Below, piece by piece: positions 49,719-57,501 of a DNA stretch of 64,000 bases. Source of the DNA: an uncultured bacterium (GTDB taxonomy: Bacteria > Planctomycetota > UBA8108 > UBA1146); NCBI GenBank assembly GCA_913056395.1, contig CAJXMG010000007.1, positions 40,760 to 104,759 on the forward strand, given 5' to 3'. The notes under the pieces were generated by a model, which searched no databases, was not told the origin of the DNA, and worked only from the letters and a program-made list of their open reading frames with translations. The first letter of the stretch is position 1; every line of letters begins with the position of its first letter. The position numbers were made by a program, and so were the translations under genes.

Positions 49719-50957
49719 ATGAAAACTGCCATCTCACTTCTTTTTGTACTTTTGACGACCGTGACTGTCCACGGCCAATCTGTTTGGTTGGGCAGTGGGA
49801 ATGCACTACAGGCTCTGAATGAGAATCAGAGCCAGTTGATCATGGGTCTGTCTGACCGTGCGGAATTGATTTGCCGTGCTCCCAGTGGTGGAGCCTGGGT
49901 TCATGTCGCCAATGACGACATGCTGTACTACTACAAAGCCAACGGTGAGCTGGGTTCCAGTCTCCAGGTAGGCGGGCTCGCCGCATTGGCGGTCGATGAC
50001 AGTGGAGCAGTCTGGGCCACTCGACCTGGAAACGACGATGTCATCCGTTGGGCTGGTATGGGTTCCCCCTTCGAAGCTTTCCCGGTGAGCGGTGTGCCTT
50101 ATGGAATCACCATCGATGGGGATGGGTTCGTTTGGGTGAGTTGCTCCTTCTCCAATGAAGTCGCCAAGCTTTCTGCGGACGGCACTCTTCTGCAAACAAC
50201 ACCTGTGGGCTTTTTCCCGACGGGGATTTCTGCCACTCACGACGGAGGCGTCTGGCTGGCGGAAAAACAGGGACTTCGCCGTCTGGACAGTGCCGGTCAA
50301 ACGGTCTGGTCCGATGTTGCAGGAGTCTTTCCGATCGGCGTAACAACGGACATCGACGGACGCGGCTGGTTTACCTGCCAAACGAGTAATGAAGTGGTGG
50401 TCGTCTCCAACACAGGAATCGATCACATCCTCAATGTTGCAGAGAGACCTCTGGGAATTTCGGCGCATGCTGACGGCAGTGTTTCAGTTCTTTGTCGCTT
50501 GGGCGAGTCCGTGGTCAGATTTTCGCCGACCGGTGACATCCTCGCGTCTACCTCGGTTTCTTCTCCCGGTGGCATGGGGGACCTGACGGGACTTCAGGCT
50601 GCATTGGTCGTGGCTCCTGATCAGGACTTCGATGGTGACGGTTTTACAAACAGTGAAGAAGTTCTCTTGGGGACCAATCCCTATCTGGTACCACAACAAC
50701 TTTTCATTCGTGGTGATATTGACCGTAACGGTGCGGTTCAACTGACCGACGCCATTCTTTGTCTGGATCACCTGTTCGCGGGTGCGGACTTCACTTGTCT
50801 GGAGTCTCTGGATTCCAATGCGGACGACAACCTGGATCTCGGAGATCCGATCAAGATCCTCAGTTACCTGTTTATGGGAGATACCCCACCCAGTGGGCCA
50901 TTCCCGCAACAGGGTCTCGATCCGGCACCGATTCCCGGATTTCCCTGCCCCCAATAG
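49719..50957 (+). CDS. Second secreted beta-propeller/dockerin-like protein
   Basis: This 412-residue protein has a clear signal peptide (MKTAISLLFVLLTTVTVHGQ). A six- or seven-bladed propeller of the NHL/virginiamycin-lyase-like type follows, with repeats such as GLAALAVDDSGAVWATRPG, PYGITIDGDGFVWVSC and PIGVTTDIDGRGWFTC. A thrombospondin-3-like calcium motif (DQDFDGDGFTNSEEVLLGTN) precedes two dockerin-like loops (GDIDRNGAVQLTDAILCLDH and DSNADDNLDLGDPIKILSYL). The catalytic residues of virginiamycin B lyase cannot be confirmed, so enzyme activity is not claimed. It lies 85 bases after the riboswitch-controlled gene and may share that transcript, though a small hairpin at 49646-49661 and promoter-like sequence lie between. 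Confidence 0.8.
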   Translation: MKTAISLLFVLLTTVTVHGQSVWLGSGNALQALNENQSQLIMGLSDRAELICRAPSGGAWVHVANDDMLYYYKANGELGSSLQVGGLAALAVDDSGAVWATRPGNDDVIRWAGMGSPFEAFPVSGVPYGITIDGDGFVWVSCSFSNEVAKLSADGTLLQTTPVGFFPTGISATHDGGVWLAEKQGLRRLDSAGQTVWSDVAGVFPIGVTTDIDGRGWFTCQTSNEVVVVSNTGIDHILNVAERPLGISAHADGSVSVLCRLGESVVRFSPTGDILASTSVSSPGGMGDLTGLQAALVVAPDQDFDGDGFTNSEEVLLGTNPYLVPQQLFIRGDIDRNGAVQLTDAILCLDHLFAGADFTCLESLDSNADDNLDLGDPIKILSYLFMGDTPPSGPFPQQGLDPAPIPGFPCPQ

Positions 50958-51001
50958 CATTATCGGGGCTCGAATCGACGATCAGGGTTGAAATTTTAAT
51001 G

Positions 51002-51036
51002 GCGGAGGTGTCTGATGAAGATTCAGGCACCTCCGC
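51002..51036 (+). terminator. Terminator-like hairpin after the second propeller gene
   Basis: GCGGAGGTGTCTGA (51002-51015) pairs with TCAGGCACCTCCGC (51023-51036), 14 pairs with one G-T. TTGTCTT follows, a weak T-rich tail. The rest of the 244-base gap up to the NYN gene shows no other recognisable element. Confidence 0.65.
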
Positions 51037-51201
51037 TTGTCTTATGGTGAGCGATACAAGGTGCGGGATCCCTCCCAAAGCCCCAGTCTATTCACCCTTG
51101 TGAATCAGTTTCGCACTTTGCGCTCAGACGATCCGGGGCACTCTATCTGATTTCGGGATCCTGAATCACTGCCGGAGAACTTCGGCGAGAAAGGTACAGA
51201 G

Positions 51202-51990
51202 ATGCAAAATAAGGTCGATCAGGAGCACCAGATCGCCGTTTTCATCGATCTCGACAATATTGCGATCGGTGTCAAAGAAGCCAATATCAAGAAGTTGGAT
51301 ATCAACAAGATCCTCGACCGCCTGGTCGAAAAAGGAAAAATCACCGTCAAGAAAGCCTACGCAGACTTTACCTCCTGGAGTCAGTACAAGGTTCCCTTTC
51401 ACGAGTGTGCGGTGGAATTGATCGACATCCCCATGAGGAAAATGTCCGGCAAGAACAGCGCGGATATCAAAATGGTCGTCGACGCACTGGAGTTGTCCTA
51501 CACCAAGGATCATGTCGATACTTTTGTTCTCGTTTCCGGGGACAGCGATTTCTCACCGCTGGTTTCCCAGCTTCGGGAGAACAACAAGAAGATCATTGGC
51601 ATCGGTGTCAAAAAGTCGTCCAGCAATTTGTTGATAGACAATTGTGACGAGTTCATTTTCTACGAGGATCTTGTCCGAACCAAAAAGAAGCGCGCACGAT
51701 CCACCACCAAGGCGCCGGCCAGAAAACTCACCAAAGATCAGGTCGCCGCTTTCCGTCTTCTTCTGGGATCCATTGCCGCACTTCAGAGAGAAAACTACGA
51801 AATCATCTGGGGTTCAATGGTCAAGCAGACGATGAAACGCAAGCAGCCGACCTTCAGCGAGGAGTATCACGGGTATTCCCACTTCTCGAATCTGCTTTTG
51901 GACGCTGAGAAAAACAATCTGATCAAGGTCCACAGGGATCAGCGCAGCGGAACCTACATCATCGATGAACTGATCGAGGACGACGTTTAA
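51202..51990 (+). CDS. NYN-domain protein with C-terminal LOTUS/OST-HTH domain
   Basis: The first 150 residues of this 262-residue protein form a NYN (PIN-like) nuclease domain: AVFIDLDNIAIG, NSADIKMVVDALEL and VLVSGDSDFSPLVSQLRE hold the conserved acidic residues that bind metal. A basic linker (KKKRARSTTKAPARK) is followed by a LOTUS/OST-HTH domain (about 170-258; HGYSHFSNLLLDAEKNNLI), which binds RNA in other proteins. This NYN-LOTUS pairing is common in uncharacterised bacterial proteins, and an RNA-processing role is inferred. ATG 51202 follows AAAGG with eight bases between. Confidence 0.9.
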   Translation: MQNKVDQEHQIAVFIDLDNIAIGVKEANIKKLDINKILDRLVEKGKITVKKAYADFTSWSQYKVPFHECAVELIDIPMRKMSGKNSADIKMVVDALELSYTKDHVDTFVLVSGDSDFSPLVSQLRENNKKIIGIGVKKSSSNLLIDNCDEFIFYEDLVRTKKKRARSTTKAPARKLTKDQVAAFRLLLGSIAALQRENYEIIWGSMVKQTMKRKQPTFSEEYHGYSHFSNLLLDAEKNNLIKVHRDQRSGTYIIDELIEDDV

Positions 51991-51999
51991 TCTCGTTGT

Positions 52000-52842
52000 C
52001 TATTCGGTTGGAGATTCGCAGTTTTCCTGACGGATGGTTTCTCCACTGATCGGTTGGAATGCGGTCAGTTTTCCGCCGTAGACACAGCCGCTGTCGAGGC
52101 ACAGTGCGTTTGCGTGGCGGTGCCACCCCAGGCGAGCCCAGTGGCCGAAGAGATAGGTTCGCTGGTGGTTTTCTGGCTTGAGCAGGGTGTACCAGGGGGC
52201 GAGATCTTCTGGGGCTTCATCAGGTGGGCCTGTGTATTCCCCATGAGGTTTTGAAGTCCTGATGTTCAAACAGCGGATTCGCGTCAGGATACTGGCGGTC
52301 TGCCAGGCTCTGGAATGGTCATCCTTGTACCAGTCCCATGTGTTGGACCGGCTGTGGGTGTGGAGTTGCTCCAGTCTTTCTCTCGTCTCCGATTCTGACC
52401 ATGCGGGGTGGACTCCGGCATGGATCAATCTCCACGGGTGTGACCCCGGTTGTTCCGGTTGGAGATCGAGAGCAAAGGGCTGCTGACTGAGCCATGTTTC
52501 CCAGGGGTGACCTTGCGCCAAGTTGAGAAGGGCTTCTGTACGATCACTGGGACGTGGGGTGGATATCCCTTTTCGACAGGCCAACAGGTGAAGGTCGTGG
52601 TTGCCCAGTGTCACAGAAACGCGTTGGGTATTCTCCAGCATGAAGCGGATGACTCCGAGGCTGTCAGGGCCCTTGCCCACGAGATCGCCAATAAACGTCA
52701 GATGGGCATTGGGGTGCCGATCGTCGATCCGCCTCAACAACTCCATGAGCGTATCATGGCACCCATGGACGTCGCCGATCACCCAGGTGTTTGCGGGGGC
52801 AAAAGGGATCTGTTCTGGCGGGTTCGTCGGATCTTGCGTCAT
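52000..52842 (-). CDS. apaH: Bis(5'-nucleosyl)-tetraphosphatase, symmetrical (ApaH-like)
   Basis: This 280-residue calcineurin-type phosphoesterase cleaves diadenosine tetraphosphate to two ADP in the model enzyme. Motifs in order: IGDVHGCHDTL, TFIGDLVGKGPDSLGVIRF, VTLGNHDLHLLACRKGIS, LIHAGVHPAW and a late YLFGHWARLGW. The GNHDLHLL sequence is typical of ApaH rather than generic protein phosphatases. The open frame runs through the tRNA-Arg gene as far as 53265, so ATG 52842 is chosen, just after the tRNA terminator. Confidence 0.9.
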   Translation of the reverse strand: MTQDPTNPPEQIPFAPANTWVIGDVHGCHDTLMELLRRIDDRHPNAHLTFIGDLVGKGPDSLGVIRFMLENTQRVSVTLGNHDLHLLACRKGISTPRPSDRTEALLNLAQGHPWETWLSQQPFALDLQPEQPGSHPWRLIHAGVHPAWSESETRERLEQLHTHSRSNTWDWYKDDHSRAWQTASILTRIRCLNIRTSKPHGEYTGPPDEAPEDLAPWYTLLKPENHQRTYLFGHWARLGWHRHANALCLDSGCVYGGKLTAFQPISGETIRQENCESPTE

Positions 52843-52850
52843 CAGGCCCC

Positions 52851-52881
52851 AAAAAAATCGCCGGGAGCAGCGCCCCCGGCG
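52851..52881 (-). terminator. Intrinsic terminator after tRNA-Arg (minus strand)
   Basis: Read on the minus strand, CGCCGGG pairs with CCCGGCG and is followed by A then seven T residues (plus-strand A-run 52851-52857). It separates the tRNA from apaH. Confidence 0.88.
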
Positions 52882-52889
52882 TAAATCAA

Positions 52890-52962
52890 TGACCCTGGCA
52901 CGATTCGAACGTGCGACACCCGGCTCCGGAGGCCGGTGCTCTATCCACTGAGCTACAGGGCC
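52890..52962 (-). tRNA. tRNA-Arg (anticodon CCG)
   Basis: The 73-nucleotide cloverleaf folds completely: acceptor GGCCCTG/CAGGGTC with one G-T pair, D stem GCTC/GAGC, anticodon stem CCGGC/GCCGG around loop CTCCGGA, and T stem GCACG/CGTGC with TTCGAAT. The anticodon CCG reads CGG. The 3' CCA is not encoded. Confidence 0.97.
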
Positions 52963-52980
52963 CTCATGCGAAGGAAAGAA

Positions 52981-53020
52981 GGTCGACCTGAATTCAGATA
53001 CTGAACTCAGAAGGTCGACC
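52981..53020 (+). promoter_or_regulatory. Hairpin of duplicated GGTCGACC elements before the potassium transporter
   Basis: GGTCGACCTGAATTCAG (52981-52997) can pair with CTGAACTCA and GGTCGACC (53001-53020), with one mismatch and a GAA bulge. The 12-base AGAAGGTCGACC is also a direct repeat (52977-52988, 53009-53020). The structure ends exactly at an ATG (53021) and contains its GAAGG ribosome-binding site. It may regulate translation or act as an operator. Confidence 0.45.
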
Positions 53021-53095
53021 ATGAGGTTTAACAGATTCCCCCAAGCAGGTCCAGCCGGACTGGAGACTTGCTGGTCGATCAGGCACAATCCTGAA

Positions 53096-54733
53096 ATGAA
53101 GAATCTGCTCCAAAAAGCCATCATTGACGGCGTTCTCATGTTGCTGGGGGCGCTCTTCTTCCTCGATTGGCTCTCCCAATCAAGTGGGACCAACCTCGAC
53201 TCCTTTGCCAAGTACTGGGTTCTGGGGCAATCAATATTTCTAGGCATATCTCTCGCTTTAGACAAGATCTCAGGAAGACCGGGGTTTTATGCAGCATTAC
53301 CTGTCGTTGTCCTGGCGCTCTTTGCCATCGGCTGGGGGACGGGCCTGACAGGCCTCACGGTTGCAGGGGTGGGAATCGCGGGTCTCCATGGATTTCTGGA
53401 AATGCTCTGGCTCCTGCTCGGCAGAATCAAAAGGGGTGGTGGGGCTGTACTGATTCTATTGTTGCTGATTCCCATCCTTATCGGTGCCTATGCATTGCAG
53501 TCGCCGAGGGCTTTATCAGGAGAAGCCGGAGAAGCAGCGACATTGGGAGTGCTTCCTGCGGTCTTTACTGCTGTGAGCGCCGTCACCGTCACGGGGTTGT
53601 CGGTCGTTGATATTGGTCAGACCTTTTCAAGGGAAGGCCAATGGATGTTGCTGATTCTGATTCAGTTGGGCGGATTGGGAGCGGTCTCACTGTTTCTGCT
53701 TTTCATGTCGTTCATGGGAGAGGGACTGGGTCTCCGTCAAGGACGGGCTGTTCGGGAGGCGATGGATGGATTTGATCCCTCGAGACTGAAATCACTGGTG
53801 GGCAGCATCTTTTTTACAACCCTGGCCATTGAGCTCGCTGGCCTCCTGTTTCTGGGGGTTCACAGGGGAATCAGTACAAAGGTCTGGACTCCATCTTTTG
53901 ATGATCTTTTTCATGCGGTGAGTGCCTTTTGCAATGCCGGTTTCGGTTTGTATTCCGATTCCCTGGCTTCGCTGGATTCGTTTCAGGTCACTGTCATCGG
54001 GTTGCTGATCGTCGTGGGCAGTTTGGGTTTTCCGGTGATTCAGGAGTTTTGGCTTTGGCGATCGAAGAAGATCCGTCGTTTGGGACCCCACGTCCATCTT
54101 TCATTGGGGACATCCGTCTTTCTCTGGATCATCGGAGGAGGATTGCTGCTTCTGGGTGGTTTGGGATTGGAAAGCGTGTTCTGGAGTGTGACCGCACGGA
54201 CCGCCGGTTTCTCAACGGGCCCCATGTCTGCTCTGACTGACTTTTCCATCTTCATTCTGCTGATTCTGATGCTGATAGGAGCTTCTCCGGGCTCAACGGG
54301 AGGTGGCTTGAAAACCTCCACCGTGGGAGTGTTGTTCATTGCCCTGTTCCAACAGATACGGGGTCGCAAGCAGGTTCATTTTCTCAAGAATACCCTGCCG
54401 GATACTCTCATTCGCAGCGCGATTGTTCTTACAGTGGTTTTCGTTTCGGTGTGGGTGATCTTGATCGGACTTCTTCACCTGACGGAAAGGGCGTCCCTTG
54501 ACTCAGAAAAGATCACGCAGCAGCAGATCGTCTTTGAAGCCACCAGTGCGTTGGGGACTGTGGGTTTAAGCCTTGATTCCACTGCGGATCTTACAGAAGG
54601 GAGTCTGTGGGTATTGATGGCGGGTATGATCTTGGGGCGAATTGGCCCCCTGTCCGTCATCGTTCTCTTGGCAACCTGGCCCTATGGCAAGAGTCGGGCG
54701 GAGCGGCCCGAAGCCAAGATCATGCTGGGATGA
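53096..54733 (+). CDS. TrkH/KtrB-type potassium uptake channel subunit
   Basis: About 545 residues; polytopic membrane protein of the SKT family. The four selectivity-filter loops are visible as VTVTGLSVVD, FCNAGFGL, ARTAGFSTGP and LGTVGLSLD, and the conserved GASPGSTGGGLKTST lies before the last repeat. Four extra hydrophobic segments precede the first repeat, making it longer than KtrB. The ATG at 53096 begins the hydrophobic protein but has a poor ribosome-binding site; ATG 53021 in the same frame has GAAGG upstream and would add 25 residues. It converges with its regulatory partner at 54734. Confidence 0.9.
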   Translation: MKNLLQKAIIDGVLMLLGALFFLDWLSQSSGTNLDSFAKYWVLGQSIFLGISLALDKISGRPGFYAALPVVVLALFAIGWGTGLTGLTVAGVGIAGLHGFLEMLWLLLGRIKRGGGAVLILLLLIPILIGAYALQSPRALSGEAGEAATLGVLPAVFTAVSAVTVTGLSVVDIGQTFSREGQWMLLILIQLGGLGAVSLFLLFMSFMGEGLGLRQGRAVREAMDGFDPSRLKSLVGSIFFTTLAIELAGLLFLGVHRGISTKVWTPSFDDLFHAVSAFCNAGFGLYSDSLASLDSFQVTVIGLLIVVGSLGFPVIQEFWLWRSKKIRRLGPHVHLSLGTSVFLWIIGGGLLLLGGLGLESVFWSVTARTAGFSTGPMSALTDFSIFILLILMLIGASPGSTGGGLKTSTVGVLFIALFQQIRGRKQVHFLKNTLPDTLIRSAIVLTVVFVSVWVILIGLLHLTERASLDSEKITQQQIVFEATSALGTVGLSLDSTADLTEGSLWVLMAGMILGRIGPLSVIVLLATWPYGKSRAERPEAKIMLG

Positions 54734-55432
54734 TTATTGAAGATTTTTCAATTCTTCGAGGTTTTTCAAGTTACCCAGAAGATAGAGCTTGTCCCCTTTT
54801 TCCAGGGGGGTGTGCGCCAAGGGCGTTTCGACATGCTGCTCTTGATCATTTTCCTTGACGATACACATCAGGTTGGCTTTGTGCGTCTCCGGAATTTTCA
54901 GCTCGACCAAACTCTTGTTTTGCCACTTTTCGGGAGTCTCTATGCAAATCAATGCCTGGTCGGGGGCGAGTGGCGGAAACTGAGCGGCTCCCGGACGAAT
55001 TGCTTTGCGGCCAATGTATTCGGCAGCGGTTTGCTCCGGACAAAAGAGATCTGATTTACTGATCCCCAGCTTGGTAAGAATCTTTTCTGTCATTTCATCG
55101 TGGGCGCGGCAGAAGACATGGAAGTCAGGATTCTCCGATCGATACTCGTGAGCCACAGTGGCCAACTCGATGACCGGCAGAGTATTTTCCCCGATCGCGA
55201 TCACGGCAACGTCGAGACCTTCAAAGTGTTTTTTAAGGGTCGTTTCATCCTCGTTGTCAAAATCGACGATCAATTGGTCATCAGTGACCCCCCTGAGGGG
55301 TTCCACTTTTTCCGGATCATTGTCGATGATCCGCAAATGAATCGATTTTCCGGCATCCAGGTTGTTCAGAGTGTGAACCAGTGCGGTTCCAAAGCGACCG
55401 AGGCCGAAGATTCCGATGCTGATTTGGCTCAT
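54734..55432 (-). CDS. TrkA/KtrA-type potassium uptake regulatory subunit (RCK)
   Basis: This 232-residue cytoplasmic protein has an N-terminal Rossmann RCK domain that binds nucleotide (GIFGLGRFGTALVHTL, then RIIDNDPEKVE, VIAIGE) and a C-terminal RCK/TrkA-C domain (about 145-225; QNKSLVELKIPETHKANLM, GDKLYLLG). It would gate the channel encoded by the convergent neighbour, with no bases between the two stop codons. ATG 55432 follows AGGAG. An RCK pair placed tail to tail rather than in one operon is less usual. Confidence 0.92.
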   Translation of the reverse strand: MSQISIGIFGLGRFGTALVHTLNNLDAGKSIHLRIIDNDPEKVEPLRGVTDDQLIVDFDNEDETTLKKHFEGLDVAVIAIGENTLPVIELATVAHEYRSENPDFHVFCRAHDEMTEKILTKLGISKSDLFCPEQTAAEYIGRKAIRPGAAQFPPLAPDQALICIETPEKWQNKSLVELKIPETHKANLMCIVKENDQEQHVETPLAHTPLEKGDKLYLLGNLKNLEELKNLQ

Positions 55433-55440
55433 AAGGGCTC

Positions 55441-56292
55441 CTAGAATCCTGTGCTTTTGATCAGGTCCAGCTTGAGAATACGCAGGCGATTGGCGAACTG
55501 GGTGATCTTTTCCCGGTTTTGAGGGGAAATGGAGAGTTCCCTGTTCAACTGGGAAAGTCGTTGGTCCATTTCGAGAAGCAACTCAGTTCTTTTGGAACCG
55601 GATACTTTTTGGGTCATCAGACTGCGGACGTCCGCCATCCATTCATCCAGCTCATCCGTATTGACGGGGCCCTGCTGGCTGGAGGCTACCTCTGTTGAAG
55701 AGGATGCAATCGGGTTCAGGTGACGCGCCAATCTGCGGTTGCTGGAGTGGGGGTATTGTTCGACAAAAGATTCTGCCTCTCCCGATTCCAACCATTGCGT
55801 CAGGTCCTCATCGGATACCCGTTCGCCAGACTTTATCCTTGCGAGAATCTGAAACGTCTCGTCATCAGATTCCTTCTGGCGGTGATCAACCGCTTCAAAA
55901 TGGCTGACCTGACCTGGTGAAATTTGCAGCGACTGTCCGCCAGGGAGGGAAACATTGATTTCACCCTTTTGCAGATCAGTGTCCATGACATCGAAGGTAG
56001 ACCCATCCTTGAGATGGAGACGAGTCAGGGTTTCTGGCTCTGCTTTTGCTTCACCGATCAAGACGGCGAAGTCATTCAGGGCATTCCGCGCAAGAAGCAG
56101 CGGATCATCCTTTTGGGGTTCGGCTGGTCGTCCATTGCCTGCCGGAGATTTGCCGTTTGAAGCGGACTGGTTGAGGCTGGTCTCTGCAGAAACCTCCGGC
56201 TGGACCCACTCCACCTCTGGGGGGCGGCTGGTCAGGAACTGCAACAGGATGGCTCCTGTCACGATGGAGGAAATCAGATACAGACGGGTCAT
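55441..56292 (-). CDS. Membrane-anchored protein of unknown function
   Basis: I do not recognise a family for this 283-residue protein. One N-terminal transmembrane helix (LYLISSIVTGAILLQFL) is followed by a disordered Ser/Asn/Pro-rich linker. A small beta motif comes next (LTRLHLKDGSTFDVMDTDLQ, LQISPGQVSHFEAV), then a helical C-terminal half with a coiled coil (TELLLEMDQRLSQLNREL). The beta motif resembles elements in the TPR and NPCBM proteins of this window. ATG 56292 overlaps the stop of the glycoside-hydrolase-like gene (ATGA); a GTG at 56325 with AAGGAGA upstream is possible. It is probably a partner of that protein. Confidence 0.65.
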   Translation of the reverse strand: MTRLYLISSIVTGAILLQFLTSRPPEVEWVQPEVSAETSLNQSASNGKSPAGNGRPAEPQKDDPLLLARNALNDFAVLIGEAKAEPETLTRLHLKDGSTFDVMDTDLQKGEINVSLPGGQSLQISPGQVSHFEAVDHRQKESDDETFQILARIKSGERVSDEDLTQWLESGEAESFVEQYPHSSNRRLARHLNPIASSSTEVASSQQGPVNTDELDEWMADVRSLMTQKVSGSKRTELLLEMDQRLSQLNRELSISPQNREKITQFANRLRILKLDLIKSTGF

Positions 56293-57353
56293 CGGTGCGG
56301 ACTTTCCTGAAACTGTTTTTGCCACAACATTTTCGTCTCCTTGAGGATGGGAGTGTATCCGGAAGGGGTCCCCGGGTCATGTCCATGCAGGGCATAGAAG
56401 AGAATCCCTCCATGGAGATCCGATCGGCCAAAAACAGAGAGGAATGCCTCAAAGCCCCTCTTTTGAAGTGCTCCATTCAAGGGCGTACTCTGTTGATTCG
56501 AGTTCCATGGTTGGCTCAAATCTTTGGCAGCGGCGGGATAGCCCACTTCTGAAAAGATCACCGTGGTCTCATTGCCTTGTGTCCACTGTTTCAGGGCGGA
56601 CAAATGGGGCAGTAATCGGGCACGGTCTTCCTCCGGTGTGAGGGAAGGATCGTTGGCTTCTTCGGGCCGATCCAGTGGGAAGTATCCATTGAGTGCCAAA
56701 AGGTCCAACTGGGAATGGAAGGGGACCTGTTGCCATGAGTCCCAATTGGCTGAGTAACCGATGGACCCGTCAAAAACATTTCGGACGGTTTGAATGACGT
56801 TCGACCAACGGACTGATTCGCCCTGAAGGGATGTCAACTCGCTTCCTATGAAGAGCAGGTCGACTTGTGAAGATTGGGCGGTAATCGCGAGGCCTTCGAT
56901 CCATTGCGTGTAATCGTCCCACCATTGATCGTCGTCAAGGGGGCTGTATTGGCCGCGCCACCGGGAGCTCTTTGGATCCTGAATCAGGAGGACAGGGTGA
57001 ATCACAAGGGTTTTGTCGCGGGATTTCACCGCTTCAACAACTCGAAGTAGTTGATCCGTTGACGGTGACCTGCGATCGAAGACGGGGATTCCTGCGGAGA
57101 AATGATCTCTGCTGAAATACGACACTTGAATCTGTATGCAGGGTGCTCCCCATTGAATGGCCCTAGAGAGATCTGATTCAAAAACGGACCAGGGATCTTC
57201 CGCATTGTAAAGAATGGTGATCCCATCCCAACGCAGGGGGGCGGGTGCGTTGTAGGGCTTCTCGGGAGCGGAAGGAGGATTCGGATCCTGAGCCATAGAC
57301 CCTAGAAGCAAGGATAATATCAGGACTGTAATGACCGGTGCCCAGCGAGCCAT
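56289..57353 (-). CDS. Exported TIM-barrel glycoside hydrolase-like protein (GH113-like)
   Basis: This 354-residue protein has a signal peptide (APVITVLILSLLLGSMAQ) and a barrel resembling GH113/GTA-type beta-mannanase relatives. Seen are IQIQVSYFSRDHFSAG near the second strand, LVIHPVLLI on the third, and LLFIGSELTSLQGESVRW with a Glu where the acid/base sits. LALNGYFPL and VIFSEVGYPA follow, the latter carrying a candidate nucleophile Glu. Family placement is by motif order, and the substrate is unknown. It is translationally linked to the membrane-anchored unknown gene that follows. Confidence 0.72.
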   Translation of the reverse strand: MARWAPVITVLILSLLLGSMAQDPNPPSAPEKPYNAPAPLRWDGITILYNAEDPWSVFESDLSRAIQWGAPCIQIQVSYFSRDHFSAGIPVFDRRSPSTDQLLRVVEAVKSRDKTLVIHPVLLIQDPKSSRWRGQYSPLDDDQWWDDYTQWIEGLAITAQSSQVDLLFIGSELTSLQGESVRWSNVIQTVRNVFDGSIGYSANWDSWQQVPFHSQLDLLALNGYFPLDRPEEANDPSLTPEEDRARLLPHLSALKQWTQGNETTVIFSEVGYPAAAKDLSQPWNSNQQSTPLNGALQKRGFEAFLSVFGRSDLHGGILFYALHGHDPGTPSGYTPILKETKMLWQKQFQESPHR

Positions 57354-57501
57354 GTTTCCTTTTCCACAAGGGGTTTGTCAAATCACCTGCTAGACAATTT
57401 GCAGTATGGAGTCGAGAATCTAAAGGATTCCGGAACGGGGTTTTGTTTTCGGAATCTTGCCGAATCGATCCCATGCCCAACCGTCCTCGAAGGGGCCCGT
57501 C

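Noticed and set aside
52843..53265. The upstream part of the long minus-strand frame leading into apaH
   Set aside because: It runs through tRNA-Arg and its terminator, so translation cannot sensibly start there; ATG 52842 is used.
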